From assembly GCF_004379255.2 (NCBI RefSeq), contig NW_024598811.1, positions 1-64,000 of the forward strand: a DNA stretch of 64,000 nucleotides, given 5' to 3'. The notes under the pieces are model-generated. The model had not been told where the DNA came from. It searched no databases and worked only from the letters and a program-made list of their open reading frames with translations. The position numbers were made by a program, and so were the translations under genes. Origin of the DNA: Salvia splendens. Its lineage: Eukaryota > Streptophyta > Magnoliopsida > Lamiales > Lamiaceae. Shown here piece by piece: positions 10,860 to 22,195 of this stretch; position 1 is the stretch's first letter, and each line of letters starts with the position of its first letter.

Positions 10860-12412
10860 ATGGCGAAGTCCGGTGGTGAGTTTCCGGAGGGGGATGCCGC
10901 GGCCTTGAAACACACGATGCAGCCCCTCTCTTCACCGGGGTGGAAGTTTCATTCGATTGCACGGTCTAAAACCAAGCGGGTTGGCATGCCTCACCCGGAG
11001 AAAGCTCGACAAGCCCTCAAACGAGCCGGCCTTGAATCTGGTTCGGAGGTTAGTCGGGCTAAGAAGAAGATGGTTTTTGAAATGGTTGATAGTTTCATTG
11101 CGGAACTCCATGGTGAAAGGAAAACAAGCTCGCACCTTTTGGGGATATGTTGGGCTCTCTAGCCCAAATGGCCAAGGAAGGGAGCGTCCCGATGAGTGGA
11201 ATGGAAGGTCTCGAGGGTGAGGAGATGGCCGGAATGTCGCCGGCTGGCCGGAATCTTGGAGGATCAAGCATGGAGAAAGTGATGGTCAACCGACTGACCA
11301 TTGCAAGTACCATGGCCCACGTGAAGGATGGGGTGGCATGTGAGTTGGTGGGTCCATGTGACTCACAAAAGGAGGATAAGACAAAGGCCACTTTCCTTGG
11401 ACAGGATAATGTTGGTGCATTTGTGGAAAATGCCATTTTCAATTCAAAATCACCACCATGTACTATGCATCCTCTTCTCGGCAAAGATGGAGGTAAGGAT
11501 GACCACGGCTCCGACGCACCACCGCCGGAAAACCTGGTCCTGCCAGCGGCTGCTTGGAAGAAGGCAAGCCAATTATTCTCCCATGGAGGGATGAGGAATG
11601 TAGAGGGAGCTTCAGCCTTGTACACTAGCCAAAAGGCCAAGCCAATCACGCTTGATGCCGACAAGGCCAAGCCTACGGGGACGGCCGGCTGCCACGAAGG
11701 TACCCCATCTCTTTCATTTACAGATTTAGAAATGAAATATCTATCGGAGAAACTAGGATTAGCCTTAGTCGGGAAGTTCTCCCACTCGCTCCCATCTACG
11801 TTTCAAATCCAAAAAAGCTTTGGGGGTATGGGGCTGGTTGGTGCTTTCACATGGAAACACTTGAATGCTAGGCACATTTTAATCCAATTCCAAGAAGTGG
11901 CTGATTATACTAAGGTGCTTAATGGTCCTAATGGGAATCCGAATTGGCTTATTGATATACACCCGATGAGGATGTTCAAGTGGGCACCGGACTTTGATAC
12001 TTTTTTTGAGTCACCGATTGTTGCCGTTTGGTGTAACATCATCGGAATTCCGGCGCACCTTTTTGAGGAATCGGCCCTCATGGCGATCGGCAAGCTACTA
12101 GGCAAGCCATTACAAGCCGATCATGCCACAATTAACCAATCCCGACTCTCCTTTGCTAGGATATGCGTTGAGATTGACATATCTACGCCCCCTACGGAAG
12201 AGATTATTCTCAATATCTTAGGTAAAGAATCAAGGTACAAAGTGACATGGGATCGTATACCTATGTTTTGTACCAATTGTAAGCATGTTGGGCACACCAT
12301 TGATAAGTGTCATGCTTTGGGAAGGAAGGACCGTGATGGAAGTAAGAACCACCGAACGCCAACAATGACGCACTATTCGAGTAATGTCTCCAAGATCATC
12401 CGCCGAGAATGA
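10860..12412 (+). pseudogene. Half-LINE-type ORF1 of the chimera, one frameshift, C-terminus lost
   Basis: Begins at ATG 10,860 (MAKSGGEFPEGDA). A frame change near 11,120-11,145 leads into a second open stretch to 12,412 that carries the variable region, DUF4283 (about 11,720-12,200) and the zinc knuckle CTNCKHVGHTIDKC at about 12,269-12,310. It stops just after the IIRRE motif by a TGA where relatives read TGG. The basic C-terminal segment of family H is replaced by ORF2 sequence. Confidence 0.85.
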
Positions 12413-12469
12413 CGTCCAAAGGTGGATACTTGGGCTAGCACTTCAACGAGTTATGAGCATAGAAACAAT

Positions 12470-14087
12470 GAGGAAGGAGGTCTCGGGATTCGGAAAACTT
12501 TGGAGGTTTTACGTGCTTTAAACATAAAATTATGGTGGCGCTTCCGGGAACAAAACTCCCTTTGGGCAAAATACATGATGGCAAAATATTGCTCCATCTC
12601 CACACCACTTACCTTGAGAACGCCGAGCAGGAGTAGCCCTACATGGAGGAGGCTCTCTAGAGCTTGGACTCTCGCGCAACCGTACATGAGGTGGCTTGTG
12701 GGGCAAGGGAATATCTACTTCTGGGATGACATCTGGCTTGGCAACAGCCCACTCAGGGACCTCAGCCTTGATGATAGGGGAAGGCCAACCACCCGGGTCT
12801 CGGAGTTCATTACAAATGGCACTTGGGATGAACCCAAGCTCCGACTCCTGCACGATCAAGCCGGCATCCCACACCATATTATTGATCGCATCCTCAGCAC
12901 CCCGATACTCCAAGACGAACAGGATATCCCGCGGTGGACCCTCTCTGAGCACGGGGAATTCACAGTAGCATCGACGTGGGACACACTCCGAGGGCGGAAC
13001 CCGATCGTTCAAGGCCTGGGTGATGTTTGGCAGGCGGGCCTCACTAAGTCAATAGCCATCTTCATCTGGAGGCTTCTTTCCAATCGGGTGCCAGTCGACA
13101 CAAAACTTCAGTGGCGGGAGATTGAACTTGCCTCCAAGTGCCAATGTTGCCCTCTTCGACCGAATATTGAGTCCTTCCAACACCTCTTCATTCAGGGTTA
13201 CGGAGCTCGCAGAGTATGGAATGAGTTTGATTCGTGGTTTGATGGGGCGACCCCCCGCCTCTCAATCAATGACACAATCCCAACGAGAATTGAAACTTGG
13301 ATGCGAAGATGTCACCAACCGAACAAGAAGCACCTTAGCCGAGCCATCCCCTACCTCATCTTGTGGTTCATCTGGGCGGAAAGAAACAGGAGCCGGCACC
13401 AAGACACGAGGTTCAATCCGCACAATGTGGTATGGCAGATCCACATGTTCATCCGGAACTCCATGGCCAACGGGAACTTGAAGCCGAAGCATTGGCGAGG
13501 GGTCAAACTTAGAATTAACATCCCGCAACAAGTGGAACCAGCTAGGGCGCAGCCGCTAGCCATGGCAATCAAATGGGACCCCCCGGACCACCCTTGGATT
13601 AAACTAAACACGGATGGCTCCTTCAATGAAGTGACCAACAAAGCTGGGGGGGAGGAATCATTCGGGACAGCTCGGGCAACATGCTGGTGGCGTTTAGCAC
13701 GCCCCTTGAAGCACACTCGGCTCTGGAGGCTGAGCTGACGGCCATGATCCATGGGCTGCGCTTAGCCAAGGATTTTGACTTACCAATCTGGATCGAATCA
13801 GATGCCGAGCAAGCCATTAATCTGGTCAATGGAGCGGGTGGGGGCCGGCTCTAGCTCGGCAAGCAGTGGCGCAATTGATCCTGCTCAAGCGCCAACTTAA
13901 ATTCCGAGCCACCTTCATACACCGGGAGGGGAACAAGGCAGCGGATTTCCTTGCGAGAATGGGCCTAAGGCTTGATAGCGGTCGACAGTTGGATCATAAT
14001 TCTGCACCAAGAGACCTCATGGACTTCGTCCGATTGGACCGAATGGGTGTTCCAAACATTCGAACCCTAGATGGGGACGGATACTAG
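12470..14087 (+). pseudogene. LINE ORF2 C-terminal part (RT thumb, zf-RVT, RNase H)
   Basis: Encodes the EEGGLGIRK segment after the RT palm, then the connection domain, zf-RVT (cysteines near 13,139-13,150, CQCC) and the RNase H domain starting NTDGS near 13,610. A one-base loss in a G run near 13,648 shifts the RNase H frame, and a second change occurs near 13,845. The same first frameshift is present in LINE A1 (about 25,095 on the minus strand), so the two copies are close relatives descended from an already damaged template. The last codons read VPNIRTLDGDGY. Confidence 0.87.
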
Positions 14088-14360
14088 AGTCGGTTACTAG
14101 GAGATGGAAGATCATAGAGCCTCTATTTTGTTTAATTGCACTTTTGAAGGGAGTAGGATGGGGTCCGAGCCGTGTGGAGTCGTACCGCTTTCTACTCTTG
14201 CCTTTGCTATGGCACACCACTTTCGGGTGTGGCCACGTTCTGTAATCCCCCTTTTTGATATATAGGGATGAGGGACCCACGAACCCTCCACCGTAATGGT
14301 GTTTAATTAAAAAAAAAAAGTGAACATGAAGATGATGATGATGAGGAGGAGGATAAACAA

Positions 14361-14819
14361 TTGGAGGAGATTGGACCAGAACATGTAGAACTTTTGGTGG
14401 TTCGAAGGGCTCTAAACATGCAACACAGAAACGATGATCAACAAAGGGAGAACATCTTCCACACAAGGTGTTTGGTCCAAGGTAAACTTTGCATAATGAT
14501 TATTGATGGTGGTAGTTGTGCAAATGTTGCAAGTTCTGAAATGGTGGAAAAGTTGAGCTTAACAACGGAAAAACATCCTAATCCATACAAGCTACAATAG
14601 CTTAATGAATGTGGAGAAATTCGAGTGACTAAGCGAGTTCTAGTTTCGTTTTCAATTGGCAATTATAAAGATGATGTTCTTTGTGATGTTGTGCCAATGC
14701 ATGCAAGTCACATTCTTTTGGGGAGGCCATGGCAGTTTGATCGTAGGGTGATTTATGATGGATTTCACAACCACTACACCTTCAAGCACAACAAGTCTAT
14801 TATGTGGGAGAGCTCGTGA
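14361..14819 (+). pseudogene. Gypsy aspartic protease region
   Basis: Open from 14,361 to a stop at 14,600 and again from 14,625 to 14,819. The active-site-like segment MIIDGGSCANVAS is followed by the usual DVVPMxxxHILLGRPW block, as in the retropepsin-like region of plant Gypsy polyproteins. An in-frame TAG separates the two halves. A purine-rich, low-complexity stretch (14,820-15,000) links it to the RT region. Confidence 0.8.
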
Positions 14820-15099
14820 GGTTGAGAGAAAAAAAATGAGGGCATTGAAAAAGAGTTGAGTGAAAAAAAGTCGAGAGAAAAGTAAGAATGAGAGAAAAAA
14901 AGGTGAGGGCATTGAAAAAGAGTCAAGTGAAAAAAGTCCGAATGAAAAAAAGAATTTTTTTTGTGGGAGCAAAAGAAATAAAGAGTGCAATAGTTGAAAA
15001 AGAGAGTGTTTTCATCTTAGTGTACAAATAGTCTTTGTTTACCACTAACGAATTAACCACTTCTTTGCCAAGTACTTTTGTGTCTCTTTTACAGGAATT

Positions 15100-16352
15100 C
15101 GAAGATATTTTTCCAGTGGAAGAATCAAGTGGATTACCTCCATTAAGAGGTATTGAACACCAAATTGACCTTGTTCCCGGGGCAGTTCTACCAAAACCGA
15201 CCAGCCTATAGAGCCAATCCTGAAGAGACTAAGGAAATTCAAAGGCAAGTGCAAGAGTTGTTGGACAAAGGAAAAATCCGTCAGAGCATGAGTCCATGTG
15301 CTGTTCCGGTAATTGTTGTTTCTAAGAAAGATGGATCATGGAGGATGTGCATCGACTGCCGAGCAATCAACAAAATCACGGTAAAATATCGCTATCCTAT
15401 TCCTAGGCTAGATAATATGCTTGATGAATTGCATGGATCTGTTGTGTTTAGTAAGATAGATTTGAAAAGTGGTTATCATCAAATTCGAATTAGAGAAGGA
15501 GACGAATGGAAAATAGCCTTTAAAACAAAATTTGGTCTATATGAGTGGTTAGTAATACCTTTTGGTTTAACTAATGCACCAAGTACTTTCATGAGATTGA
15601 TGCACCATGTTTTGAGAAAACTCATTGCAAAATTTGTGGTTGTTTATTGTGATGATATTCTTGTCTATAACAAAAATGTGGATGAACATCTTAACCATAT
15701 GCATGCAGTTTTGGATACCTTATGAAAAGAATCATTGTATGCAAATCTCAAAAAGTGTTCTTTTTACATGGATAAAAGTTGTTTTTCTGGGTTTTGTTAT
15801 AAGTGCTAATGGGATTGAAATGGAAAAGGAGAAGGTGAAAGCTATTTTAGTACAATTGCAGCACCTTTGAATGAAATTGTGAAAAAGGATGTTTGTTTTT
15901 ATTGGGGAGAAAAACAAGAGCATGCTTTTAATCTCCTTAAAGAAAAAGTTACAACTGCACCAATTCTTTCTTTGCCTAACTTTGATAACAAGTTTGAGCT
16001 TGAATGTGATGCATCTGGAGTAGGCATAGGAGCTGTTTTGTTGCAGGATGGAAAGCCAATCGCTTACTTTAGTGAAAAGTTGAAAGGAGCTCAATTGAAC
16101 TATCCAACGTGTGACAAGGAGTTATATGCTTTGGTTAGAGCTTCTTTGCAAACATGGCAGCATTACTTGTGGCCTAGAGAGTTTGTAATTCATACGGATC
16201 ATGAATCTCTCAAGTACTTGAAAGGTCAAGGTAAGCTTAGCAAGAGACATATTAAGTGGGTGGAATTCATTGAATCATTTCCCTATGTAATCAAATATAA
16301 AAAGGGAAAAGAAAACATTGTGGCTGATGCATTTCTCGGAGGTACCTTTTGA
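15100..16352 (+). pseudogene. Gypsy reverse transcriptase and RNase H
   Basis: RT block: [18 protein letters not shown], then [46 protein letters not shown] and the catalytic YCDDILVY near 15,650. The frame is lost at about 15,722 and near 15,860. RNase H (15,867-16,352) has [13 protein letters not shown], then [10 protein letters not shown] and the final DAF. All blocks are typical of Ty3/Gypsy, but the chain is not continuous, so this copy is inactive. Confidence 0.88.
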
Positions 16353-16379
16353 TCACTACTTTGAGTTCTAAGTTGCTTG

Positions 16380-17415
16380 GTTTTGAGTTGGTTTTAAAAA
16401 ATGGCACATTTTATTCCATGTCACAAAATTGAAGATGCATCTCATATTGCTGATTTGTTCTTTAAAGAAATTGTCCATTTGCATGGTGTTCCTAGATCAA
16501 TTGTGAGTGATCGAGATGCTAAATTTGTGAGTCGGCTGATGGACAAACTGAAGTAGTTAATAGGACTTTGTGGAATAAGTTGGGAACTAAACTCTTATTT
16601 TCTACTACTTGTCATCCACAAACTAATGGACAAACTGAAGTAGTTAATAGGACTTTGTCTCAATTACTACGAACTTTAGCTAAAAAGAACTTGAAAAGCT
16701 GGGAGGAATGCTTACCTTTTGCTGAATTTGCTTATAATCGAAGTGTTCATTCTGCTACTAACTTTTCTCCATTTGAAGTTGTGTATGGTTTTAATCCATT
16801 GAATCCACTAGATTTGATTCCAATACCTATTGAAGAACGTGCAAGTCTTGATGGAAAAGCTAAGGCTGAAATGGTGAAAAGATTGCATGAAAGGGTAAGA
16901 CTCAACATTGAAAAGATGACAGAACAATATGCAAAGCAAGCCAACAAGGGTCGGAAACAAGTCATCTTTGAGCCGGGAGATTGGGTTTGGTTGCATATGA
17001 GAAAGGAGAGTTTTCCTTCGAAAAGAAAGTCCAATTGCAGCCAAGAGGAGATTGACCTATCCAAGTGATTGCAAAAATCAATGATAATGCTTACAAACTA
17101 GACTTATCTGGTGAGTTTAATGTAAGTGCTACTTTCAATGTTTCTGATATATCTCCTTATGTTGGTGAATTAGATTCGAGGATGAATCCTCTTGAAGAAG
17201 AAGGGAATGATGGAGACATAACCAAGCTGATCTACAAGGACAAGAAGATGGATCCATTGATCATTTCAAGTGGGCCAATTACAAGAGATAGAGCTAAGAA
17301 GATAAAGGAGTCCATGTTGCTTTTAGTTGTTGAAATAAAAGCCCAATTACAAGACTATTCTACATTGGGCAAAGTGGTAAATATTATTCAAGTTTGTGGG
17401 CAGCCCAAGACTTGA
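16380..17415 (+). pseudogene. Gypsy integrase, internally deleted, and polyprotein C-terminus
   Basis: The zinc-binding N-terminus of integrase is missing: sequence jumps near 16,378 from the RNase H-integrase linker to the core (MAHFIPCHK, then [10 protein letters not shown]). A 33-bp direct repeat (16,539-16,571 and 16,626-16,658) marks a local rearrangement. The core continues with [16 protein letters not shown] and [14 protein letters not shown]. After a stop at 17,068, the tail includes an INDNAYKLDL segment and SGPITRDRAKK, as in other Gypsy C-termini. The fuller integrase order is seen in G2. Confidence 0.83.
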
Positions 17416-17509
17416 AGTTTGGAGTCACTACATATCACATTTTGGAGGCCCAAATTGATGATACATGATGAATTTTCGTCCAAGTTGGAGCAGCCAAAAT
17501 GAAGGGTCT

Positions 17510-17700
17510 GTTTTAGTTACATTTTATGTTAAACAAGTGACTTTAGATATCCTAGAGTTACACCAAAGGTTTAGGAGTTACTTTTCTTTTATTATGAGTC
17601 ATTTTAAGTGTCTTAAGTTGTACTAATGATGTGAGACTTTCAAGAGTCCATTCTAGCCTATAAATAGGCTTGTAAGCATGTCATTTGAAGACCGTTGGTG
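17510..17700 (+). repeat. Partial 3' LTR of Gypsy G1 (putative)
   Basis: A purine-rich tract (AAAATGAAGGG, about 17,497-17,507) precedes a possible LTR start TGTTTTAG at 17,510, and a TATA-like TATAAATA lies at 17,659-17,666. The LTR is cut short by LINE fragment A4 at about 17,700. The matching 5' LTR is not in the window, so the exact start is a guess. Confidence 0.5.
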
Positions 17701-18822
17701 CACAACCCAAGGACACCCCGTTACAAATTGATGCCGGCACGCACACGAGGGAGGATGACCATCAGATCGTCATATTCCAAGGAGGGCCTTCAAACCTTCC
17801 GGGTACGAGCCTTCCTTGTTAATCGTGTCTTACAACCTCATGTTTTGGAACGCTAGGGGAGTCGCTAATGCGCCGACCCAAAACGTCCTAAAAAGACTAA
17901 TTAAGTGTTATAATGTCATGTTTCTTGCAATAATGGAGCCACTTACTAATCCCGACCCGGATCGGTACTCTAAGGCGCTGGGATTAAAATTCAAAGGATC
18001 AAATATGTCCGGCAAGATATGGGTATTTGCCGAGGAGGGAGCCAACTTCATTATTGAGGAGGATTTGGACCAAGTCCTACATGGAAGGCTAACTTCGCAC
18101 CGCATGGCGAACTATATTTCCATCTCAGTGGTATATGCTAAATGCAATATATTGGAGCGACATCCCCTGTGGGATAAAATGAGGGAGATATCAACCCGGA
18201 TGGAAGGAACACCGTGGCTGATTGGAGGGGACTTTAATACGATCCTTGCACACGAAGACAAGGTTGGTAGTGAAACCAATCGGCAAGCAAAGATGATTGA
18301 TTTTGCCGAAGCCATTGAAGACTGTAGGCTTCTGGACCCGGGGTTTGATGGTGCGGAATTCACTTGGGCTAAAAATGGCCTGTTTGAAAGGTTGGATTGG
18401 TTGCTTGTCATTGAGGCATGGACAAATGTGTTTGAGGCAACGAGGGTGACTAATCTCCCGAGGGTATCCTCGGATCATGGTCCGATACTTGCGAGGTGTT
18501 CGATGCCGAGGCCGCCCTCGAGGGGTAGTGTCTTCCGATTCCAATATATGTGGGTCCGGCACGACGGCTTTTTGCAGCTAGTTCAAGATATTTGGGCTCA
18601 ACCGACAGGGGCGAGTGGGCTCTTAAATCTCCAAACTAAGCTTGCTAGGAGCAAAAAGGCCCTTAAGGCTGGGAACAAGGAGGTTTTTGGCAACATTCAC
18701 GCCAATCTCCAAGCAATGGAGGAAGGGATCGCGCAAGCTCAAGCCTATTTTGAGGGTCACCCAACGCCGTGGAACAGGACCGAGATCAATAAAAACATTG
18801 CCGAGTACATTCTCCGAACCAG
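17701..18822 (+). pseudogene. LINE family A fragment (A4): end of ORF1 and ORF2 endonuclease
   Basis: Holds the last codons of ORF1 and an ORF2 open from the expected start through the whole endonuclease domain: FWNARG, IMEPL, GGDFNT near 18,230 and SDHGPI near 18,475, then the linker before RT. The start codon position (17,825) is GTG rather than ATG. The copy ends abruptly at AEYIL near 18,822, where an inverted half-LINE fragment begins. The left limit is approximate (17,700-17,750). It has no RT and no 3' end. Confidence 0.85.
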
Positions 18823-19105
18823 ACTAACCTCCGAACCAGATTCAAGGCCGGTTCGTTTGAGGGCTTGTCGAGCTTTCTCCGGGTGAGGCGTGCCAACCCT
18901 TTTGGTTTTAGACTGTGCAATAGAATGAAACTTCCACTCCGGTGAGGAGAGGGGCTGCATCGTGTGTTCCAAGGCATCGCCATCCCCCTCCGGCAACTCA
19001 CTGCCGGACTTCACCATGTGTTGGATGCAACAATCACATTACATCTCCCTCAAAGGGGAGGGAGAGGGAGTGGACGAATTCTAGAGAGAAGGGAGAGCTT
19101 CTATC
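18823..19105 (-). mobile_element. Half-LINE 5' fragment (H5), inverted
   Basis: Minus-strand 5' end of a half-LINE: terminal hairpin at about 19,083-19,105, 5' UTR, and ORF1 start near 19,017 (MVKSGSELPEGDG) down to the LESGSEVS segment. It is joined head-on to A4, with short shared sequence (CTCCGAACCA) at the junction. Its 5' end abuts Gypsy G2. Confidence 0.85.
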
Positions 19106-19318
19106 TCATGTGCTAGTTTGTAAGCATTATCATTGACTTTTGCAATCACTTGGAATGGTTCATCTCCTCTTGGCTGCAACTTGGACTTTCTTTTCGAAGG
19201 AAATCTCTCCTTTCTCATATGCAACCAAACCCAATCTCCCGGCTCAAAGATGACTTGTTTCCGACCCTTGTTGGCTTGCTTTGCATATTGTTCTGTCCTC
19301 TTTTCAATGTTGAGTCTT
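19106..19318 (-). pseudogene. Gypsy G2 (minus), part 1: post-integrase region
   Basis: Antisense to the Gypsy segment after the integrase core (compare G1 at about 16,890-17,105), with the [15 protein letters not shown] block. This is the left end of G2. The rest resumes at 45,005 after LINE A2, as shown by a 21-bp TSD. Confidence 0.87.
19298..19318. repeat. Target-site duplication of LINE A2 (left copy)
   Basis: The 21 bp beginning CTCTTTTCAATG is repeated exactly at 45,005-45,025. It brackets A2 and everything later inserted in it, about 25.7 kb in all. Confidence 0.93.
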
Positions 19319-20312
19319 TTTTTTTAACACCTTCACGGTGGAGTGTTCGTGGGTCCCTCATCCCTATATTTCATATCAAAAGAGGTTACAATCATGGATT
19401 ACAAAAGGGCGATCAATCTATGCCTAGGTGAACAAAACCAAAATGCAAAGTACAAAATCCCTAAGGCAATTGCACCACAAGAGTAGGGAGAGGTCAAGCC
19501 ATCAACAGATTCGACACCTACGTACTCTTCGGCGTCCGCTAAGCTCACGATCGGTGGGCCATACACTACTAACGGTCTTCATCTCTAAATCGAATGTTGG
19601 GGGTACCCTTCTCCTCCAGTCGGACGATGGCTTGGAATAAGCGGGGAGCATTGTGGGCGGAAGGATTGTTGTTCAAGTCCCATCTTGGCAAGCAAGTCAG
19701 CCGCTTTGTTACCCTCCCGGTGAAGAAAGGTGGCGCGGACGGTGTGTCTTTGCTTAAGGGAATGAAGGCGAGCCATGACTCGGTGAATGTGCGCCGGGCC
19801 CCATGTCGTCCCATTGAAGAGTTTGATTGCATGTTCGGCATCCGACTCAATCCATATTGGCTGATTAAGATCCGTGGCCAGAATTAGCCCGTGGTAGAAG
19901 GCCATGAGCTCGGCCTCAAGGGCCGATTGCGCATCAATAGGTGTTGCAAAGGCCACAATCATTTTTCCGGAGTGGTCTCGGACAATGCCTCCCCCTCCTC
20001 CTTTGTGTGTCGTGGTTAGATATGCTCCATCCGTGTTGAGCTTTATCCACGGGCAGTCCGGTGGGTGCCATTTGACCTGCATGGCGATCCCTCTCGGCCT
20101 CCTTGGGACGGCTTGACTCGGTATTTCCATTTTTAGTCTCACGCCTTTCCAATGTTTCGGTTTGATTCCCCCACTTATCATATTGTTCCGGATGAACATT
20201 TGGACTTGCCAAATAACATTGAAAGGTTTGAATTGTACCTGCTCATGACGGCTCCTATTGCGCTCCGCCCAAATGAACCAGAAGATTACATTTGGAATTG
20301 CAGGCTTAATCG
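19317..20312 (-). pseudogene. LINE family A (A2), 3' end: RNase H and 3' tail
   Basis: T run at 19,317-19,325 (poly(A) of the minus-strand element), the family A 3' tail, then antisense ORF2 C-terminus. RNase H runs from NTDGAY near 20,030 through AELMA, ESDAEH and [17 protein letters not shown] near 19,690. The element then continues upstream into FWFIWAERNRSRHE near 20,260, where half-LINE H2 was inserted. It resumes at 35,183. Confidence 0.92.
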
Positions 20313-21766
20313 GAAGAGAGAGAAGCTCTCCCTTCTCTCTAGATTTCGTCCACTCTCCCTCCCTCCCCTTTGAGGGAGGTGAAATGTAATCTTCAGCCAC
20401 GACTATGGTGAAGGCCGGCGGAGAACAGGCGGTTGAGGCTGCTACGGTTTCATCTCACACGATCCAATCACCCCGCTCGCCGGAACGGAGTCTCCCTTTC
20501 ATCCCACGGCCAAAGACGAAGAGGGCCGGGACTCCTTTCCCTGAGAGAGGCCGACGTGAGCTGAAACGCACAGGCCTTGAGAATATTTCGGGGGTTAGTC
20601 GAATCAAGAAAAAAATGATCTTTGAAATGGCCGAGGAGCTACTCGCCGGGAAAAATGAAGAGGAGACAGCATCGCCGGAAGGAGAGCAGCCTTCCGATGG
20701 GTATACGATGAGAATGTTTGCTCAAATGGCGAGGCCGGGCCCCTTCGAAGCAGCTATACGGGTCACTTACTCCATCTCGACCATGAACGGTATTTTGCTG
20801 CCGGAATCTCGGACGTTGACCTAGTGGACCCACCAGTCAAATCCGGTTTCCGGGAGGTAGTTGAGCCGATGAAGGAGCCGACAGCAAAGATGGAAGAAAA
20901 GAAGAAGAAGATTGCAATGGAAATGCTCAATTCCGAGGAGGTGGCCGGAATTTCGCCGGCGCCGGCGAGCCGGAGTGAGCTGGACCACCACCCAACCGGT
21001 GCAAGTACAATACATCACATGGGTCCTAGGCTAGATGATGGGGTGGCATGTGATGTGTTGGAATCATGTGACTTGCAAAAAGAGGTAGAGACAAAGACCA
21101 CTTTGCATGGGGAAGAAGGTGTTGCTCCAAATGGGGAAAATGACAATTTGTACTAACAAGCAATACCATGTGCTACTTACCTCCACCTTGAGGCTGATGC
21201 ACGCATGGAAGACCGTGCCCCCGTGGCACAACCGCCGGAGCCGTCACCGGAAAAGCTGGCACCGCCGGAGTCTTCGCCGGAAACGCTGGCACCGCCGGCG
21301 AATGTGTGGAAGGCGGCAACGAATCATTCCAATCGCGGGGGGACCGGGGCCGTGGAGGGTTCATCGGCCCCAAATCGAAAGTCCGAGCCAATCCCCTTGG
21401 ACGACGGCAAGACTAAGCCTTTGGGTACAGCCGGCTCTTTTGAAGGTACGCCATCGCTCTCCTTTTCCGATTTTGAAACGGATTTTCTCTCGGAGAAGCT
21501 AGGGCTAGCTATTGTCGGGAAGTTCTCCCATTCACTCCCGTCCACAACCCAAATTCAAAAAAGTCTTAGTGGCATGGGGCTAGTTGGAGCATTCACATGG
21601 AAATACTTGAATGCTAAGCATATTTTACTCCAATTTCAAGAGGTGGCCGATTATGCTAAGGTGCTAAATGGCCCTAATGGGAGTCCGAATTGGTATGTTG
21701 ATTGCCATCCGATGAGGGTGTTCAAGTGGGCGCCGGATTTTGACACGTTCTTTGAGTCGCCAATTG
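20313..21766 (+). pseudogene. Half-LINE H2, 5' half
   Basis: Starts with the 5' hairpin (GAGAGAAG at 20,318-20,325) and the second hairpin just before ORF1 ATG 20,405 (MVKAGGEQAVEA). The frame changes near 20,760-20,824 and near 21,156-21,205, then stays open through DUF4283 to the segment FKWAPDFDTFFESPIV. There LINE A1 is inserted. The rest is at 34,100-35,182. Confidence 0.9.
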
Positions 21767-21768
21767 TT
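21750..21768. repeat. Target-site duplication of LINE A1 (left copy)
   Basis: CTTTGAGTCGCCAATTGTT is repeated at 34,100-34,118. Removing A1 restores the half-LINE reading ESPIVAVWCNI, so the insertion point is exact. Confidence 0.93.
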
Positions 21769-22195
21769 TTTTTTTCAATTAAACAACATTACGGTGGAGG
21801 GTTTGTGGGTCCCTCATCCCTATATATCAAAAGGGGGTTACAGAACGTGGCCACACCCGAAAGTGGTGTGCCATAGCAAAGGCAAGAGTAGAAAGCGGTC
21901 CGACTCCACACGGCTCGGACCCCATCCTACTCCATTCAAAAGTGCAATTAAACAAAACAAAGGCTCTATGGTCTTCCATCTCCGAGTAACCGATTCTATT
22001 ATCCGTCCCCATCTAGGGTTCGAATGTTTGGAACACCCATTCGGTCCAAGCGGACAAAGTCCATGAGGTCTCTTGGTGCAGAATTATGATCCAATTGTCG
22101 ACCGCTATCAAGCCTCAGGCCCATTCTCGCAAGGAAATCCGCCGCCTTGTTCCCCTCCCGGTGTATGAAGGTGGCTCGGAATTTAAGTTGGTGCC
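21767..22195 (-). pseudogene. LINE family A (A1), 3' tail and RNase H C-terminus
   Basis: T run 21,767-21,775, then the family A 3' tail (hairpins within about 21,781-21,815) and antisense end of ORF2: [15 protein letters not shown] near 22,155 and VPNIRTLDGD near 22,020. Half-LINE H1 interrupts it here with a 15-bp TSD (22,180-22,194 / 24,839-24,853). Confidence 0.92.
22180..22194. repeat. Target-site duplication of half-LINE H1 (left copy)
   Basis: AATTTAAGTTGGTGC is matched by 24,839-24,853 with one T/C difference. Confidence 0.88.

Larger units (their letters stand above)
10771..14319 (+). mobile_element. Chimeric LINE: half-LINE 5' part joined to family A 3' part
   Basis: Starts with the 5' hairpin (arms 10,772-10,779 and 10,786-10,793) and a family H 5' UTR and ORF1. 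Near 12,465 it switches to a family A ORF2 from the RT thumb onward, and it ends with the family A 3' tail and a poly(A) at 14,309-14,319. No TSD is seen: the left flank is the AT-rich element and the right flank is Gypsy G1. That favours an ectopic recombination or deletion joining two insertions over a single insertion of a chimeric RNA. Confidence 0.85.
14320..17700 (+). mobile_element. Ty3/Gypsy LTR retrotransposon, 5'-deleted and decayed (G1)
   Basis: Remnant of a Gypsy-type polyprotein gene in the order protease, reverse transcriptase, RNase H, integrase, followed by a putative partial 3' LTR. The gag region and 5' LTR are absent, being cut at 14,320 by the chimera's poly(A). Several stops and frame changes are present. 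It is closely related to G2, which lies in the opposite orientation from 19,106. No chromodomain is visible at the C-terminus. Confidence 0.9.

Noticed and set aside
14820..15010. Purine-rich GAGAAAAAAAG stretch as an LTR or polypurine tract
   Set aside because: It lies between the protease and RT coding parts of G1, where related Gypsy polyproteins have a charged low-complexity linker. No LTR start follows.
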